Positions 1 through 10,740 of a stretch of DNA of 33,166 nucleotides are shown here, piece by piece. The stretch is from Akkermansia muciniphila. GTDB lineage: Bacteria; Verrucomicrobiota; Verrucomicrobiia; Limisphaerales; SIAT01. The notes below the pieces were generated by a model, which was not told the origin of the DNA, made no database searches, and saw only the letters and a list, made by a program, of their open reading frames with translations. A program made the translations under genes and the position numbers. Within the stretch, counting starts at the first letter, position 1; each line of letters begins with the position of its first letter. Where the stretch lies: NCBI GenBank assembly GCA_945860945.1, contig CAMASG010000026.1, positions 1 through 33,166 on the forward strand, written 5' to 3'.

Positions 1-255
1 CTTCGCACGCAGCGCAGGCAAACCTTCGTCCGACTTGCCAGCGAATGTCGGATCGCCCCACGGACCGGAGCAGTCGTAAACGCGCACGGGGTCGTTCGCG
101 GACACCGCGCCGGTGTAGGATTTCGTCGGCGACAATTCGATCTCGCGCACGGGCACCTGCACGTCGGCGTGAAGCTGGCCGGGCAGATAGACGCGTTTGG
201 AGGCGGGCAGTTGCTCGCTGCTGTGCGGCTCGATGGAGTCTTTGGAGGCGATCAT
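1..255 (-). CDS. thiC: Phosphomethylpyrimidine synthase ThiC, N-terminal part (cut by window edge)
   Basis: ThiC is the radical-SAM enzyme that turns aminoimidazole ribotide into the hydroxymethylpyrimidine phosphate moiety of thiamine. Only the first 85 codons are in the window. They show the N-terminal ThiC-associated region: SKRVYLPG (19-26), VPVREIELSPT (34-44), VYDCSGPWGDP (59-69) and GLPALR (78-83). The catalytic barrel and the C-terminal Fe-S cysteines lie outside the window. The ATG at 255-253 is the first in frame and has only a weak ribosome site. The identification is supported independently by a TPP riboswitch in the leader at about 371-466, so expression should fall when thiamine pyrophosphate is plentiful. 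The gene is separated from the upstream erpA-like gene by a terminator and has its own promoter-like sequence. Confidence 0.93.
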   Translation of the reverse strand, partial: MIASKDSIEPHSSEQLPASKRVYLPGQLHADVQVPVREIELSPTKSYTGAVSANDPVRVYDCSGPWGDPTFAGKSDEGLPALRAK

Positions 256-370
256 AGAAGTGTTCCCAGCTCAGATTTCGAGTTCAATTTTCTCGGGCAA
301 AATGGCGACTATTCTTGAACTGATCCAGAGAACGGAGGGAAGAAAACAAGCGTTGGCCGACGGCCGCGCC

Positions 371-466
371 TCCCTTCGCCAGCATTATCTGGACAGGTTC
401 AACGGGTCTCCAGCGCTCCCGCGCAGGACTCTCAGCTTCCACCGCAGTACGGTTGGTTGGCTCCCC
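371..466 (-). ncRNA. TPP riboswitch (THI element) in the thiC leader
   Basis: Read on the minus strand, this stretch carries the conserved blocks of the thiamine-pyrophosphate aptamer in the right order: GGGGAGCC, then GCTGAGAG, then ACCC followed by TGAACCTG, then the CCAGATAATGCTGG hairpin, and finally GCGAAGGGA. The P3 arm between CTGAGAG and ACCC can fold through TCC/GGA and CGC/GCG pairs. The closing P1 helix is not obvious. About 115 nt separate the aptamer from the thiC ATG, so there is room for an expression platform. I see no strong terminator hairpin there, only a short GGCC/GGCC inverted repeat near 355-370, so translational control is possible. The family and its ligand are well established; the mechanism here is inference. 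Confidence 0.94.
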
Positions 467-478
467 GAAACTGAGCAG

Positions 479-507
479 ACGGTAGGGCGGTAGGCGGAGA
501 GCGTCAA
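479..507 (-). promoter_or_regulatory. Probable sigma-70-type promoter for thiC
   Basis: On the minus strand TTGACG (507-502) is followed after exactly 17 nt by TACCGT (484-479). The -35 element is close to consensus and the -10 is weak. It lies just upstream of the TPP aptamer and downstream of the erpA terminator, which is where a thiC promoter is needed. It is a motif match only. Confidence 0.4.
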
Positions 508-516
508 GGCACGAGG

Positions 517-551
517 CTAAAGAAAAGCCGTTCCGCATCTCACGGAACGGC
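517..551 (-). terminator. Intrinsic terminator after the uvrA-TPR-erpA genes
   Basis: A perfect 9-bp stem, GCCGTTCCG (527-535) with CGGAACGGC (543-551), encloses a 7-nt loop. On the minus strand it is followed by TTTTCTTT, giving the T-tract of a Rho-independent terminator. It lies about 40 nt past the stop codon of the erpA-like gene and separates that transcript from thiC. There is no T-tract on the plus side. Confidence 0.85.
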
Positions 552-589
552 GTTAGTCAGCCTGTGTGTCGCGCATTTCGCGCGTCACG

Positions 590-955
590 CTAGGCCTCAA
601 AGGATTTCCCGCAACCGCAACTTTGCTTGGCGTTGGGATTGGAAATCTTGAACCCGCCGTCGGTCAACTCGTCCTTGAAATCAACGACACAGCCGCGGAG
701 ATAGTTCGCGCTGAACGGATCGACGAGCACATCCGAACCGAAGAACTCCCCCGTCACATCGTCCGGACGCCGTTCGTCGAAAGTCATCCCGTACTGCATC
801 CCCGAGCAACCACCGGACTCGACGTACACGCGAAGAGTCTTGCCGGCGTTCTCCGGCACGTTGGCAATCATCTGCTTGATTTGCGCAGCGGCACTCTCGG
901 TGAGGCTCACCACGGATTCGGTTGCGGTCTCGGTAGTCATAGTTTCCTCAGTCAC
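590..955 (-). CDS. erpA: Iron-sulfur cluster insertion protein, IscA/ErpA/HesB family
   Basis: This 121-residue protein is an A-type Fe-S carrier, which accepts a cluster from the assembly scaffold and passes it to target enzymes. The three family cysteines are present: Cys50 in GGCSGMQYG, and Cys113 and Cys115 in the C-terminal SCGCGKSF. NPNA (106-109) precedes the CGC pair as usual. The first ~15 residues are Thr/Glu-rich and could be shorter if Met6 is the real start. It lies 36 nt after the TPR gene on the same strand and ahead of a strong terminator. Assignment to ErpA rather than IscA cannot be made from the motif alone. ThiC next door needs a [4Fe-4S] cluster, but the two genes are on separate transcripts. 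Confidence 0.9.
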   Translation of the reverse strand: MTEETMTTETATESVVSLTESAAAQIKQMIANVPENAGKTLRVYVESGGCSGMQYGMTFDERRPDDVTGEFFGSDVLVDPFSANYLRGCVVDFKDELTDGGFKISNPNAKQSCGCGKSFEA

Positions 956-991
956 ATTAAGCGAAAGATTCGGTCGGCGTCAAACGGAGGT

Positions 992-3676
992 TCACTTCGT
1001 CGCACTCATTTGTTCGAGTGCGCGGTCGATCTTCTTCTGCAACGCCGGACGGAGCGCGGGGAAAGTCTCCTGCAGGCGCCGGTAAATCGCCACCGCCTCG
1101 GCCCACTGCATCTGGCTCTCGCGCAGACGCGCGGCGGCAAGCCCAGATTCCTTCATCCAGAAAGCGTCCTGCTGTTCGCCGGCGCGCAGGTTTTTGCCGT
1201 ACAACACCTGCAGATAATGTCCCTGCGCCTTCTCGTTCAGCACCTCGCGCTCGGCCGCCGTTTTCTTCTCCGCTTCACGTTCATGCACCAGCGCCACGCC
1301 GATCTCCGCCTGACTGCGCGCGGCGATGTCGGCCATCCGGCTCTCCATTTGCATCACCTTTTGATAAGCAACGAGCGCCTTCTCGTAGCGCACGGGATCC
1401 TCCGGCGCGAGTTGCAGATGACAGTCGCCGATGCGCCCCCACGCCTGCGCGGCGATCGGGTTGGTCGGGAAAAGCTGCTGCAATCGCGTGAAGGCGTTGA
1501 TCGCCTCCTCGTATTTCGCTTTCGGCTTCGCGGACACGGCGGAGAATTCGAGAATAGTCGCGTCGCCCAGCGCGAAGACCGCCTCGGCCTTCACCTCGTC
1601 GGGACAATTCTTATCATCAAACAGCTCGGCGAAATAACGACGCGCATCGGCGAAACCCTGCCGCGCCAGCGACGAGCGACCGGCCATCATCCGCGCGCGA
1701 AAATGCAGCTCCGGCGGGCAATTCGTGGACTGCGAAAGAATCTGATATTGCTTCTCCGCACCAACGAAATCGCCGCGGTTGAAATGATTGTCCGCCACCC
1801 ACACCTGCGCCAGCGGCGTTTGCGGCGCGGTTGGAAATCGCGTGACAAGATTCGTGAAAGCGGCGAACGCGTTCGTCTCCTGTCCCGACATCGAGAAAGC
1901 CCACGCGCGATCGAACTCCGCCTGCGCGCGCGCCACGTGACCGTCAAACTGCTTCAGCCAACGCTCGTAACCGGCGATGGCCGACGGCCAGTTTTTCTCC
2001 TGCACATACGTGCGCGACACCGCCAGATTCACTTCAGCCGCAAGCGATGAGTTTGGAAAACGACGCAGAAAATCAGCGAGCAACGCGCGGGCCTCCATCG
2101 GTTTTCCAAGTCGGCTCAGCGCCTGTCCCACCAATAACATGCCTTTGTCAGCCAACAGACTGTCGGGATGCCCAGCCACAATTCGACTCATCGCCGCCGT
2201 CGCCGCCGGCAAATCGCCGAGCTCAATCGCGGAACGGAGCGACTTGAAATGAACCTGCTCGAAGAAACGCCGCTTCACCTCGGGATCCTTCTCGTAGTCC
2301 TTCACCAAAGCCTGAAATGTCGCCAATGCGTTTGTGTGATCTTTGTGGAGGAAGTGCGCCTCGCCGAGCTTGAGACGCGCCCACGCTTGCTCCTCGGAAA
2401 TCGGCAGGAGCCGGGACGCCGCTGCAAAATCCGTCCGACTCTCCGCCGTACGACCGCCATACCAGAGGCACCAGCCGCGGTTCAAATGCGCGCGCCCCGT
2501 GTACACGCTGTTCGTGTGCTCGCGCAGCACGCGATCAAAATGGGACTGCGACACCGTCAAAGCGTTCGTCTCCGCCCCCGTCGCCGGCGGACCGGGCAAT
2601 TCCGCGCGCGGCCCGAGCAGCGTTCGGTATTCCTTCAGGCGCAGTTCGCCGAGCGTGAACTCCGCCACGTCCAGCGCCGCATCCTTCGGGCTTTCCTTGA
2701 TGAACGATTCCAGGCGCTGGATCGCTTCGGCCGTCTGTTCCTGACGCAGCGTCAGATCCAAAATCTTCAGCAGCGCCGCGCGGCGGTATTCTTCGGGGAT
2801 GCCCGCCGAGAGATTTTTCTCGTGCGCCTGCACCGCTTCAGAGAGGCGATCGAGCCGTTCAAGAATGTCTCCACGCAACCGGAACGTCTCCGCCACGAGA
2901 TTCGTCTGACGCGCCGTCGTCGCAAGCTCGAAAAGGACGAACGTGTCGCTCAGTGCATCCGCCGCGCGGGCGCTCATCAAGTGCAACCGCACCTGCAAAT
3001 GCTGCCGACGCCACGCCAGTTCGGGATCGAGCTTGCGCCGCATTAAAGCCGTCAACGCCGCTTCGCTTGCCTTCGTCTCTCCGCGTTCAAGCAGCGCTTC
3101 GGCCAGCAGCAATTGCCCGCGCGCCGACGCTTCCGATGCCGGAGCGACTTTGGCCAAACGCTGGAACCGCCCGTCGACTGGCCGCAGCAATTCCATCGTA
3201 CGCGTCCAATCGCCTGCGCGCGCATGCGCCAAGGCCTCACTCACACTCGCCTCCAGCGCGCGTTTCGAATTCGGAAACATCTGTAGCAACTTTGCGTATG
3301 CCCCCGCCGCCGCACGGAAATCGCCTTTGTAAAACTGCGCTTCCGCCAGCCAGAAATGGTAATCTTCCACCCGCACGCCCGCACCCCCCAGTTCGACCGA
3401 AAGCACCTCGATGCAACCGGCGTAGTTGCGCTGCTTGAATCGTGCCTGCCCGACCAGGAGCGTCACCTCCGCGCGCTTCGGCGAGTTTGGAAACTTCTTC
3501 AGGAAATCGCCAAGCCATTGCTCCGAGGTGGCCCAGTTTTGATCCTGAAAACTGCGCGCGGCAGCAGTGAAGACCGCGGTCTCCTCCGCGCCCGTGTCGG
3601 CAGTCTGCGACTGCAACACCGCCGGCATGGTGAAAAGCCACGTCGCGAGCAGCAAAATTGTTCTGATGAACCGCAT
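992..3676 (-). CDS. Exported tetratricopeptide-repeat protein, about 894 residues
   Basis: A large protein made almost wholly of degenerate TPR helices. It begins with a Sec-type signal peptide (MRFIRTILLLATWLFTMPA, likely cleaved near residues 24-27), so it is predicted to act in the periplasm or at the envelope. The N-terminal repeats (FLKKFPNSPKRAEVTLLVGQ, then LLQMFPNSKRALEAS) resemble the helix pairs of YbgF/BamD-type envelope proteins, which bind peptides or other proteins. No catalytic domain is visible. The open frame extends 63 codons further upstream, but that extension is low-complexity, reads into the uvrA end and lacks a signal sequence, so I place the start at the ATG 3676-3674. 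That gives a 35-nt gap after uvrA. The exact partner is unknown. Confidence 0.8.
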   Translation of the reverse strand: MRFIRTILLLATWLFTMPAVLQSQTADTGAEETAVFTAAARSFQDQNWATSEQWLGDFLKKFPNSPKRAEVTLLVGQARFKQRNYAGCIEVLSVELGGAGVRVEDYHFWLAEAQFYKGDFRAAAGAYAKLLQMFPNSKRALEASVSEALAHARAGDWTRTMELLRPVDGRFQRLAKVAPASEASARGQLLLAEALLERGETKASEAALTALMRRKLDPELAWRRQHLQVRLHLMSARAADALSDTFVLFELATTARQTNLVAETFRLRGDILERLDRLSEAVQAHEKNLSAGIPEEYRRAALLKILDLTLRQEQTAEAIQRLESFIKESPKDAALDVAEFTLGELRLKEYRTLLGPRAELPGPPATGAETNALTVSQSHFDRVLREHTNSVYTGRAHLNRGWCLWYGGRTAESRTDFAAASRLLPISEEQAWARLKLGEAHFLHKDHTNALATFQALVKDYEKDPEVKRRFFEQVHFKSLRSAIELGDLPAATAAMSRIVAGHPDSLLADKGMLLVGQALSRLGKPMEARALLADFLRRFPNSSLAAEVNLAVSRTYVQEKNWPSAIAGYERWLKQFDGHVARAQAEFDRAWAFSMSGQETNAFAAFTNLVTRFPTAPQTPLAQVWVADNHFNRGDFVGAEKQYQILSQSTNCPPELHFRARMMAGRSSLARQGFADARRYFAELFDDKNCPDEVKAEAVFALGDATILEFSAVSAKPKAKYEEAINAFTRLQQLFPTNPIAAQAWGRIGDCHLQLAPEDPVRYEKALVAYQKVMQMESRMADIAARSQAEIGVALVHEREAEKKTAAEREVLNEKAQGHYLQVLYGKNLRAGEQQDAFWMKESGLAAARLRESQMQWAEAVAIYRRLQETFPALRPALQKKIDRALEQMSATK

Positions 3677-3711
3677 TGGAACGCTCCGGCTACACCGGAT
3701 CAAAATCGCAG

Positions 3712-6663
<2,952 letters not shown>

Positions 6664-6767
6664 AGCGTCGAATTCCGCCGCGTTCCAAGCCACCTAGAAT
6701 AGCTGAAGCGAAGGGCTTCGCCAAGCTCCAGGACTGGAAGAAAAACGCCGCACGAAGAAAGACTAAA

Positions 6768-7118
6768 TCACGCCGACGCGCGCTCGATGCGCACGGAGAC
6801 GTGGCGCGCCTCGGCGATGATGAACTTCTTCACCTCCACGCGCACGCGGCGCGGGCGGAACTCTTTCAGAACGGTTTCGGCAATGTCGCAAGCGAGCGTC
6901 TCGATGAGTCGCCATTCGCGGCCGTCACCAAGTTTCAACAGTCGCTGGCTCACAGCGTAGTAATCAATCGTGCCGGCGAGATCGTCGCGCTGCGCGGCCG
7001 CCTCAAAATCATGCTCCATCTCCACCGTGAGCAGTAGGCGCTGCGGCTTCGCGCGCTCGGCATCGGGCACGCCGACGCGATAAAACACTTCAAGGTCAGT
7101 GATGGTGATGGTGTCCAT
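6768..7118 (-). CDS. folB: Dihydroneopterin aldolase FolB
   Basis: FolB cleaves 7,8-dihydroneopterin to 6-hydroxymethyl-dihydropterin and glycolaldehyde in folate synthesis, and forms tunnelling-fold oligomers. The 116-residue length is typical. Family features are visible: GVPDAERAKPQRLLLTVEM (16-34) with Glu21, GTIDYYAV (49-56) with Tyr53/54, the LIET segment with Glu73, and the C-terminal VEVKKFI with the likely catalytic Lys98. The ATG immediately follows the TGA of the HAD-Nudix gene (7119-7121), so the two are almost certainly co-transcribed and translationally coupled. No other folate genes are in the window. About 100 nt downstream lies uvrA; I see no convincing terminator between them. 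Confidence 0.93.
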   Translation of the reverse strand: MDTITITDLEVFYRVGVPDAERAKPQRLLLTVEMEHDFEAAAQRDDLAGTIDYYAVSQRLLKLGDGREWRLIETLACDIAETVLKEFRPRRVRVEVKKFIIAEARHVSVRIERASA

Positions 7119-8195
7119 TCAGCTCGTCTTGGTTTTGCGCACCGCTTCAAACAACGCGCGAGTGGGTTGGTTCAAATCCAGCGCCAGCGCCGCGGCTTCG
7201 CTCACCCAGCGGAACTCCTGCGCCTCTTCGTTGAGTCGCACGTTGGCCGGAGCGACACAGCGGCATGTGTAATTGAGCAGGAGAAAATGCGCGGGGCGAT
7301 AAAACTCCGGCGAATTGATGCAGTCCTGCACGAACACAAAACGGATATCATCAACGTCGAGGTCGGTCTCCTCTTTCAACTCGCGGCGCAACGCAATCTC
7401 GGCGGTTTCACCGCGCTCGATCTTGCCGCCGGGAATGCCCCACTTGTCGGACCACTTGCGCGTGCGAACCATCAACATGTCGTCGGTGTCATTGTAAATC
7501 AGCGCGCCGACGGTCGCGATGGGCCGCGCGTCCGCCACAGTTTTCGCGTGACCGTTCACGGACAGATCGAGTCCGTTCCGCTCGAGTATCTGCTGCAACT
7601 CGCCGAGATGTTCCACCAGCAAATCCGGTCGGCTGGCGCGGAGTTCCTCGAGGCGGTTGAAGCCGGTGAGCACCGCGCAGGACCAGACATTGCCGTGGCG
7701 CGCTGTCTCGATATCGTGCTGCATGTCGCCGATGAAAATCGTCTCGCGCGGGTTGAGGCCGTTCTCGGCGAGCAGTTCGCCAATCTTCTCGCGCTTGTCC
7801 ATCACCTCGATGTAGACGCGTTCAAAGTAACCGGCGAAGCCAGTGCGCTCGGCTTGCGGCGGAAATTGCCGGCTGTGAACCGTGCTCAGCAAGAAAAGGC
7901 GCAGGCCGCGGGCGCGACAGAAATCGAGAAAAGCGCGCGCGTGCGGCAGCGGTTCCACCGAGTCCTGCAGGGTCGGAAAGATCGCGTGATACCATTCCTC
8001 GAGCTGCGCCATCGGAATCTCCGGCGTGTGCCGGTCGTAGAATCCCTTGAAGGGCAGACAGAACTCCGCGCGGAACTCGGCGAGCGACATCTCCGGCCGG
8101 CCGGCCTTCGCGAGAATGTGATTCGTCGCACGCCAGACGGCTGGCAGATCGTCCACAAGCGTCCCCGACCAATCGAAGATGACGTTGAGAATCAT
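7119..8195 (-). CDS. HAD-superfamily hydrolase fused to a Nudix hydrolase
   Basis: A 358-residue two-domain protein. Residues 1-210 are a HAD hydrolase: motif I FDWSGTLVDD (7-16) with nucleophile Asp8, a helical cap after it, motif II FLLST (101-105), a motif III lysine in KREKIGELL (134-142), and motif IV FIGDMQHD (154-161) with Asp157 and Asp161. Ser10 replaces the usual second aspartate of motif I. Residues 225-358 are a Nudix domain with a nearly complete Nudix box: GGKIERGE at 256-263 and RELKEETDL at 271-279. The start ATG (8195) overlaps the TGA of the upstream MFS gene as ATGA, and its own TGA touches the folB ATG. The frame continues upstream to 9344 but that part is a shadow of the MFS gene. 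Context suggests a role in dihydroneopterin triphosphate dephosphorylation; this is inference, and other nucleotide or cofactor substrates are possible. Confidence 0.88.
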   Translation of the reverse strand: MILNVIFDWSGTLVDDLPAVWRATNHILAKAGRPEMSLAEFRAEFCLPFKGFYDRHTPEIPMAQLEEWYHAIFPTLQDSVEPLPHARAFLDFCRARGLRLFLLSTVHSRQFPPQAERTGFAGYFERVYIEVMDKREKIGELLAENGLNPRETIFIGDMQHDIETARHGNVWSCAVLTGFNRLEELRASRPDLLVEHLGELQQILERNGLDLSVNGHAKTVADARPIATVGALIYNDTDDMLMVRTRKWSDKWGIPGGKIERGETAEIALRRELKEETDLDVDDIRFVFVQDCINSPEFYRPAHFLLLNYTCRCVAPANVRLNEEAQEFRWVSEAAALALDLNQPTRALFEAVRKTKTS

Positions 8196-9517
8196 CGCTG
8201 CTCTGCCGCTTTGGCTTCTGCGCCGTGAAGTCGTTTCCACGCCAGCACCGCGGCAACCACCGCGACACTTCCGGAAATCAGGTACGGCACCGCGCCCGCC
8301 GGCATTTGGGCGAGCCTCACGTCGAACAAGCCGCCAGCGAAAATCGGCCCGAGGATGCGCGCGAGGCTTCCCGCGCTCTGCGCCACGCCGAGGGTTTCGC
8401 CCTGTTCCTCCGGCGGAGTGAGAATGGAAAGGAGACCGAAGAGCGGCGGCCGCGTGAGACTCGAGCCGATGGAAAGCCCGCCTAGCACGACAAGCATCAA
8501 CCACCACGACGCGCTGCCAGATTGGAAGAGAATGCCAAAAGTCAGCTTGCCATCGCCATGTATGAACGGCAGCGGCATCAGGCAGACGCCCACCAACAGC
8601 AGGCTGAACGCGATGAGTCGCCGCTCGCCAAAGCGTTTCAGAATCTTGCCCAGCGGCCCACCCTGTACGAGCGCGCCAATCACACCACAGTAGGTAAAGA
8701 GAATCGTCGCCGCCGTCGCTGCGTCGGCAAACTTCTCTTTGCTGAGTCCGTCGAGCGTGGTCACCGCCTCGCCTTTCACGAGATTGAAATTCTTGGCAAT
8801 CAGCAGGCTCAGCGTCGTCTCGAAACAGGTGAAACAGAACGTGGCGAGGAAGAACACGAGGACTAGCAGGCCGATCTGCGGCCGTGCTAACACGTGCGAC
8901 CATTGGTTTAATCGCGGCCGTGCGCCATGACGCGTCATGCCCGTGGCCGGACGTGTCTCCGGCAGAATGGCGAGCGCGAGGAGAAAGTTCGCTGCGCACA
9001 AACTGGCGGCCACCCAACCCGGACCGGCCATGCCAAACTGCGCGATGGCGATGCCTCCAATCGCAGGCCCGAAGATGAAGCCCAACCCGAACGCCATTCC
9101 GATGAGGCCCATTTTCTTCGAACGCTCTTCCGGTGGCGTCACGTCCGCGATGCACGCCTGCGCCACCGTGATGTTCGCACCACAGATGCCAGCCATCACC
9201 CGCGAAACGAGAAGAACCGCCAGCGCGATTGTCGGATCCACAATCCCCGAGCCGAGCCCGAAGATCGCGTACGAAGCCGTTGCGCCCGCGGTGCTCACCA
9301 AGAGTACCGGCCGCCGCCCGATGCGGTCCGAGAGCCTGCCCCACATCGGCGCGAAGAGGAACTGCATCGCCGAGTAGGCGGCCATGATCAGGCCGATCTG
9401 CCAGCCTTTGGCACCGAACTGCTCGCTGTAGAGTGGCAACAATGGCAGCACCACGCCGAAACCGACGAGGTCAATGAATACGGTCAAAAAGATGACCAAG
9501 AGTGACGGCTTTTTCAT
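8192..9517 (-). CDS. Major facilitator superfamily transporter (TetA/DHA1-like)
   Basis: A 441-residue integral membrane protein of the drug:H+ antiporter type, with about 12 predicted membrane helices. The diagnostic MFS motif A is present between the second and third helices (GRLSDRIGRRP, 60-70). The N-terminal VFIDLVGFGVVLPLLPLY (13-30) is typical of tetracycline-resistance-like and sugar/drug exporters, and the VMAGICGANITVAQACIAD stretch corresponds to the fourth and fifth helices. The substrate cannot be told from sequence. The stop overlaps the start of the HAD-Nudix gene by four bases (ATGA), so it shares an operon with that gene and folB. A gap of 97 nt separates it from the HlyD-type gene upstream, so a separate promoter is possible, though none is clear. 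Confidence 0.9.
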   Translation of the reverse strand: MKKPSLLVIFLTVFIDLVGFGVVLPLLPLYSEQFGAKGWQIGLIMAAYSAMQFLFAPMWGRLSDRIGRRPVLLVSTAGATASYAIFGLGSGIVDPTIALAVLLVSRVMAGICGANITVAQACIADVTPPEERSKKMGLIGMAFGLGFIFGPAIGGIAIAQFGMAGPGWVAASLCAANFLLALAILPETRPATGMTRHGARPRLNQWSHVLARPQIGLLVLVFFLATFCFTCFETTLSLLIAKNFNLVKGEAVTTLDGLSKEKFADAATAATILFTYCGVIGALVQGGPLGKILKRFGERRLIAFSLLLVGVCLMPLPFIHGDGKLTFGILFQSGSASWWLMLVVLGGLSIGSSLTRPPLFGLLSILTPPEEQGETLGVAQSAGSLARILGPIFAGGLFDVRLAQMPAGAVPYLISGSVAVVAAVLAWKRLHGAEAKAAEQR

Positions 9518-9614
9518 GAATCTAAAAACGAATGACCGACGTTAGCGCAGATTGCGATGGCGGGTTAAGGAGAAAATGAAACGGGTGTGACCGCGAGAAA
9601 AACGGCGGCACGCT

Positions 9615-10736
9615 TCACGGGGATTTTCTGCCGCTGGTGGCGTTGGTGGAAATGCCAATCGACGGCGCGTTGGTGGAAGCCTTCGACCGCGGCGTACGTT
9701 GAATGAAAACATCCACCTGCTGACCGACGTAAAGCGGAAGCAACGGGCGATCCAGCTCGTAGATAACCTGAAGCACACGTGTATCCACACGCTCGAGGCT
9801 GTCGCCGGTGAGCGAGCGTTTGGGGACGACGAACGGCTCGACGCGTACGAAGCGGAGCTTCATCTCGTTCTGCGTGGTGCCCTTCAGGAAAGCGACGGCT
9901 GGCTGGCCGAGCTCGAAGAGGGGCGCGTTCTGTTCATCCACATCCGCGCGGACTTGGAGCTTCTCGACATCGCCGAGTATCATCAGCGGATCGGGCGCGG
10001 CGACGTTCGCGTATTCCCCGGCGCGGACGTTCACCTGCAGCACCGTGGCATCACGCGGCGCGCGCACGGTGAGCACTTCGATCTCGGTCTGCGCCTGCGC
10101 AATCTGGCTCTCAATCACCGGCAAATCGGATTTCAACTTGGCCACACGCGCCTCGGACACGCGGTGCGCGAACTCGCGCCGGCGCAGCTCGTCCTTGCTG
10201 GCGACCTCGGCTTTGGCGAGCGCGAACTCGCGTCGGCGCAACTCCTCCTCCGCAGCGACCTCCGCTTTGGCGAGTTTGCGCATCCGCTCCAGTTGATCTA
10301 ACGCATCGGCCACCAACACTTCCTCGACGGCCATGCGTTTGCGCATCCTCTCCAATTGATCCAACGCATCGGCCAGCAGCACTTCTTCCACGACAATGCT
10401 CGCACGCAACGCGCCGAGTTGAGCGCGAACGGCATCAATCCTCGCACGCGCCTCGCGGTCATCGAGCTGCAACAGCGCATCGCCGGCCTTCACTTTCTGC
10501 GAGACTTCGACGAACAGTTTTTGTACGAGACTCGGACGTGGCGGCGCAATTTTCACATTCTCGCGAACGGCCTCAACCATGCCGCTGGCGGCGAGCGACA
10601 CAGCGAACGGCGAACGCGCGGGCTCGGCGAACGGCGGCGGCGACGGCTTCTCCTGAATGGATTTCTTCACGAGCAGCACGGCAGCGACGATGCCGACAAT
10701 GGCGAGGTAGAAGCTGGTTTTTTTGAGGAGCATCAT
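9615..10736 (-). CDS. HlyD/DevB-family periplasmic adaptor (membrane fusion protein)
   Basis: This 373-residue adaptor would link the inner-membrane ABC transporter to an outer-membrane channel. It has one N-terminal anchor (FYLAIVGIVAAVLLV, 9-23), a first lipoyl half (MVEAVRENVKIAPPRPSLVQKL, from 53), a coiled-coil hairpin (about 95-222), a second lipoyl half (VRAPRDATVLQVNVRAGEY, from 224) and a beta-barrel domain. The hairpin contains two sets of tandem repeats: a 21-residue unit (116-136 and 137-157) and an 18-residue unit (155-172 and 173-190). The stop of the ATPase gene is 4 nt upstream of the ATG. Met1 and Met2 are adjacent ATGs and either could start. The C-terminal 25 residues are Ser/Thr/Asn-rich and probably disordered. 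It belongs to the tetR-permease-ATPase-adaptor operon. Confidence 0.9.
   Translation of the reverse strand: MMLLKKTSFYLAIVGIVAAVLLVKKSIQEKPSPPPFAEPARSPFAVSLAASGMVEAVRENVKIAPPRPSLVQKLFVEVSQKVKAGDALLQLDDREARARIDAVRAQLGALRASIVVEEVLLADALDQLERMRKRMAVEEVLVADALDQLERMRKLAKAEVAAEEELRRREFALAKAEVASKDELRRREFAHRVSEARVAKLKSDLPVIESQIAQAQTEIEVLTVRAPRDATVLQVNVRAGEYANVAAPDPLMILGDVEKLQVRADVDEQNAPLFELGQPAVAFLKGTTQNEMKLRFVRVEPFVVPKRSLTGDSLERVDTRVLQVIYELDRPLLPLYVGQQVDVFIQRTPRSKASTNAPSIGISTNATSGRKSP
10167..10391 (-). repeat. Tandem coding repeats in the adaptor coiled-coil hairpin
   Basis: Two in-frame duplications sit side by side. The first is a 63-bp unit: copies 10329-10391 and 10266-10328 each encode a VEEVL(L/V)ADALDQLERMRK block. 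The second is a 54-bp unit: copies 10221-10274 and 10167-10220 each encode an LAKAEVA...ELRRREFA block. Copies are nearly identical in protein and very similar in DNA, which points to recent slippage or unequal exchange. Unit lengths of 21 and 18 residues are whole numbers of helical turns. Confidence 0.85.
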
Positions 10737-10740
10737 AAAA

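Noticed and set aside
566-2050. 494-residue open frame on the plus strand
   Set aside because: It is antisense to the IscA-like and TPR genes, has arginine/histidine-rich composition and shows no family motif. It is a by-product of high GC content.
6708-6721. GCGAAG/CTTCGC inverted repeat between folB and uvrA as a terminator
   Set aside because: The loop is too tight for the full stem and no T-tract follows on either strand.
8196-9344. N-terminal 383 codons upstream of the HAD-Nudix start in the same frame
   Set aside because: This stretch is an alternative frame of the MFS transporter gene, with low-complexity Arg/Gly/His sequence. The real start is the ATG overlapping the MFS stop.
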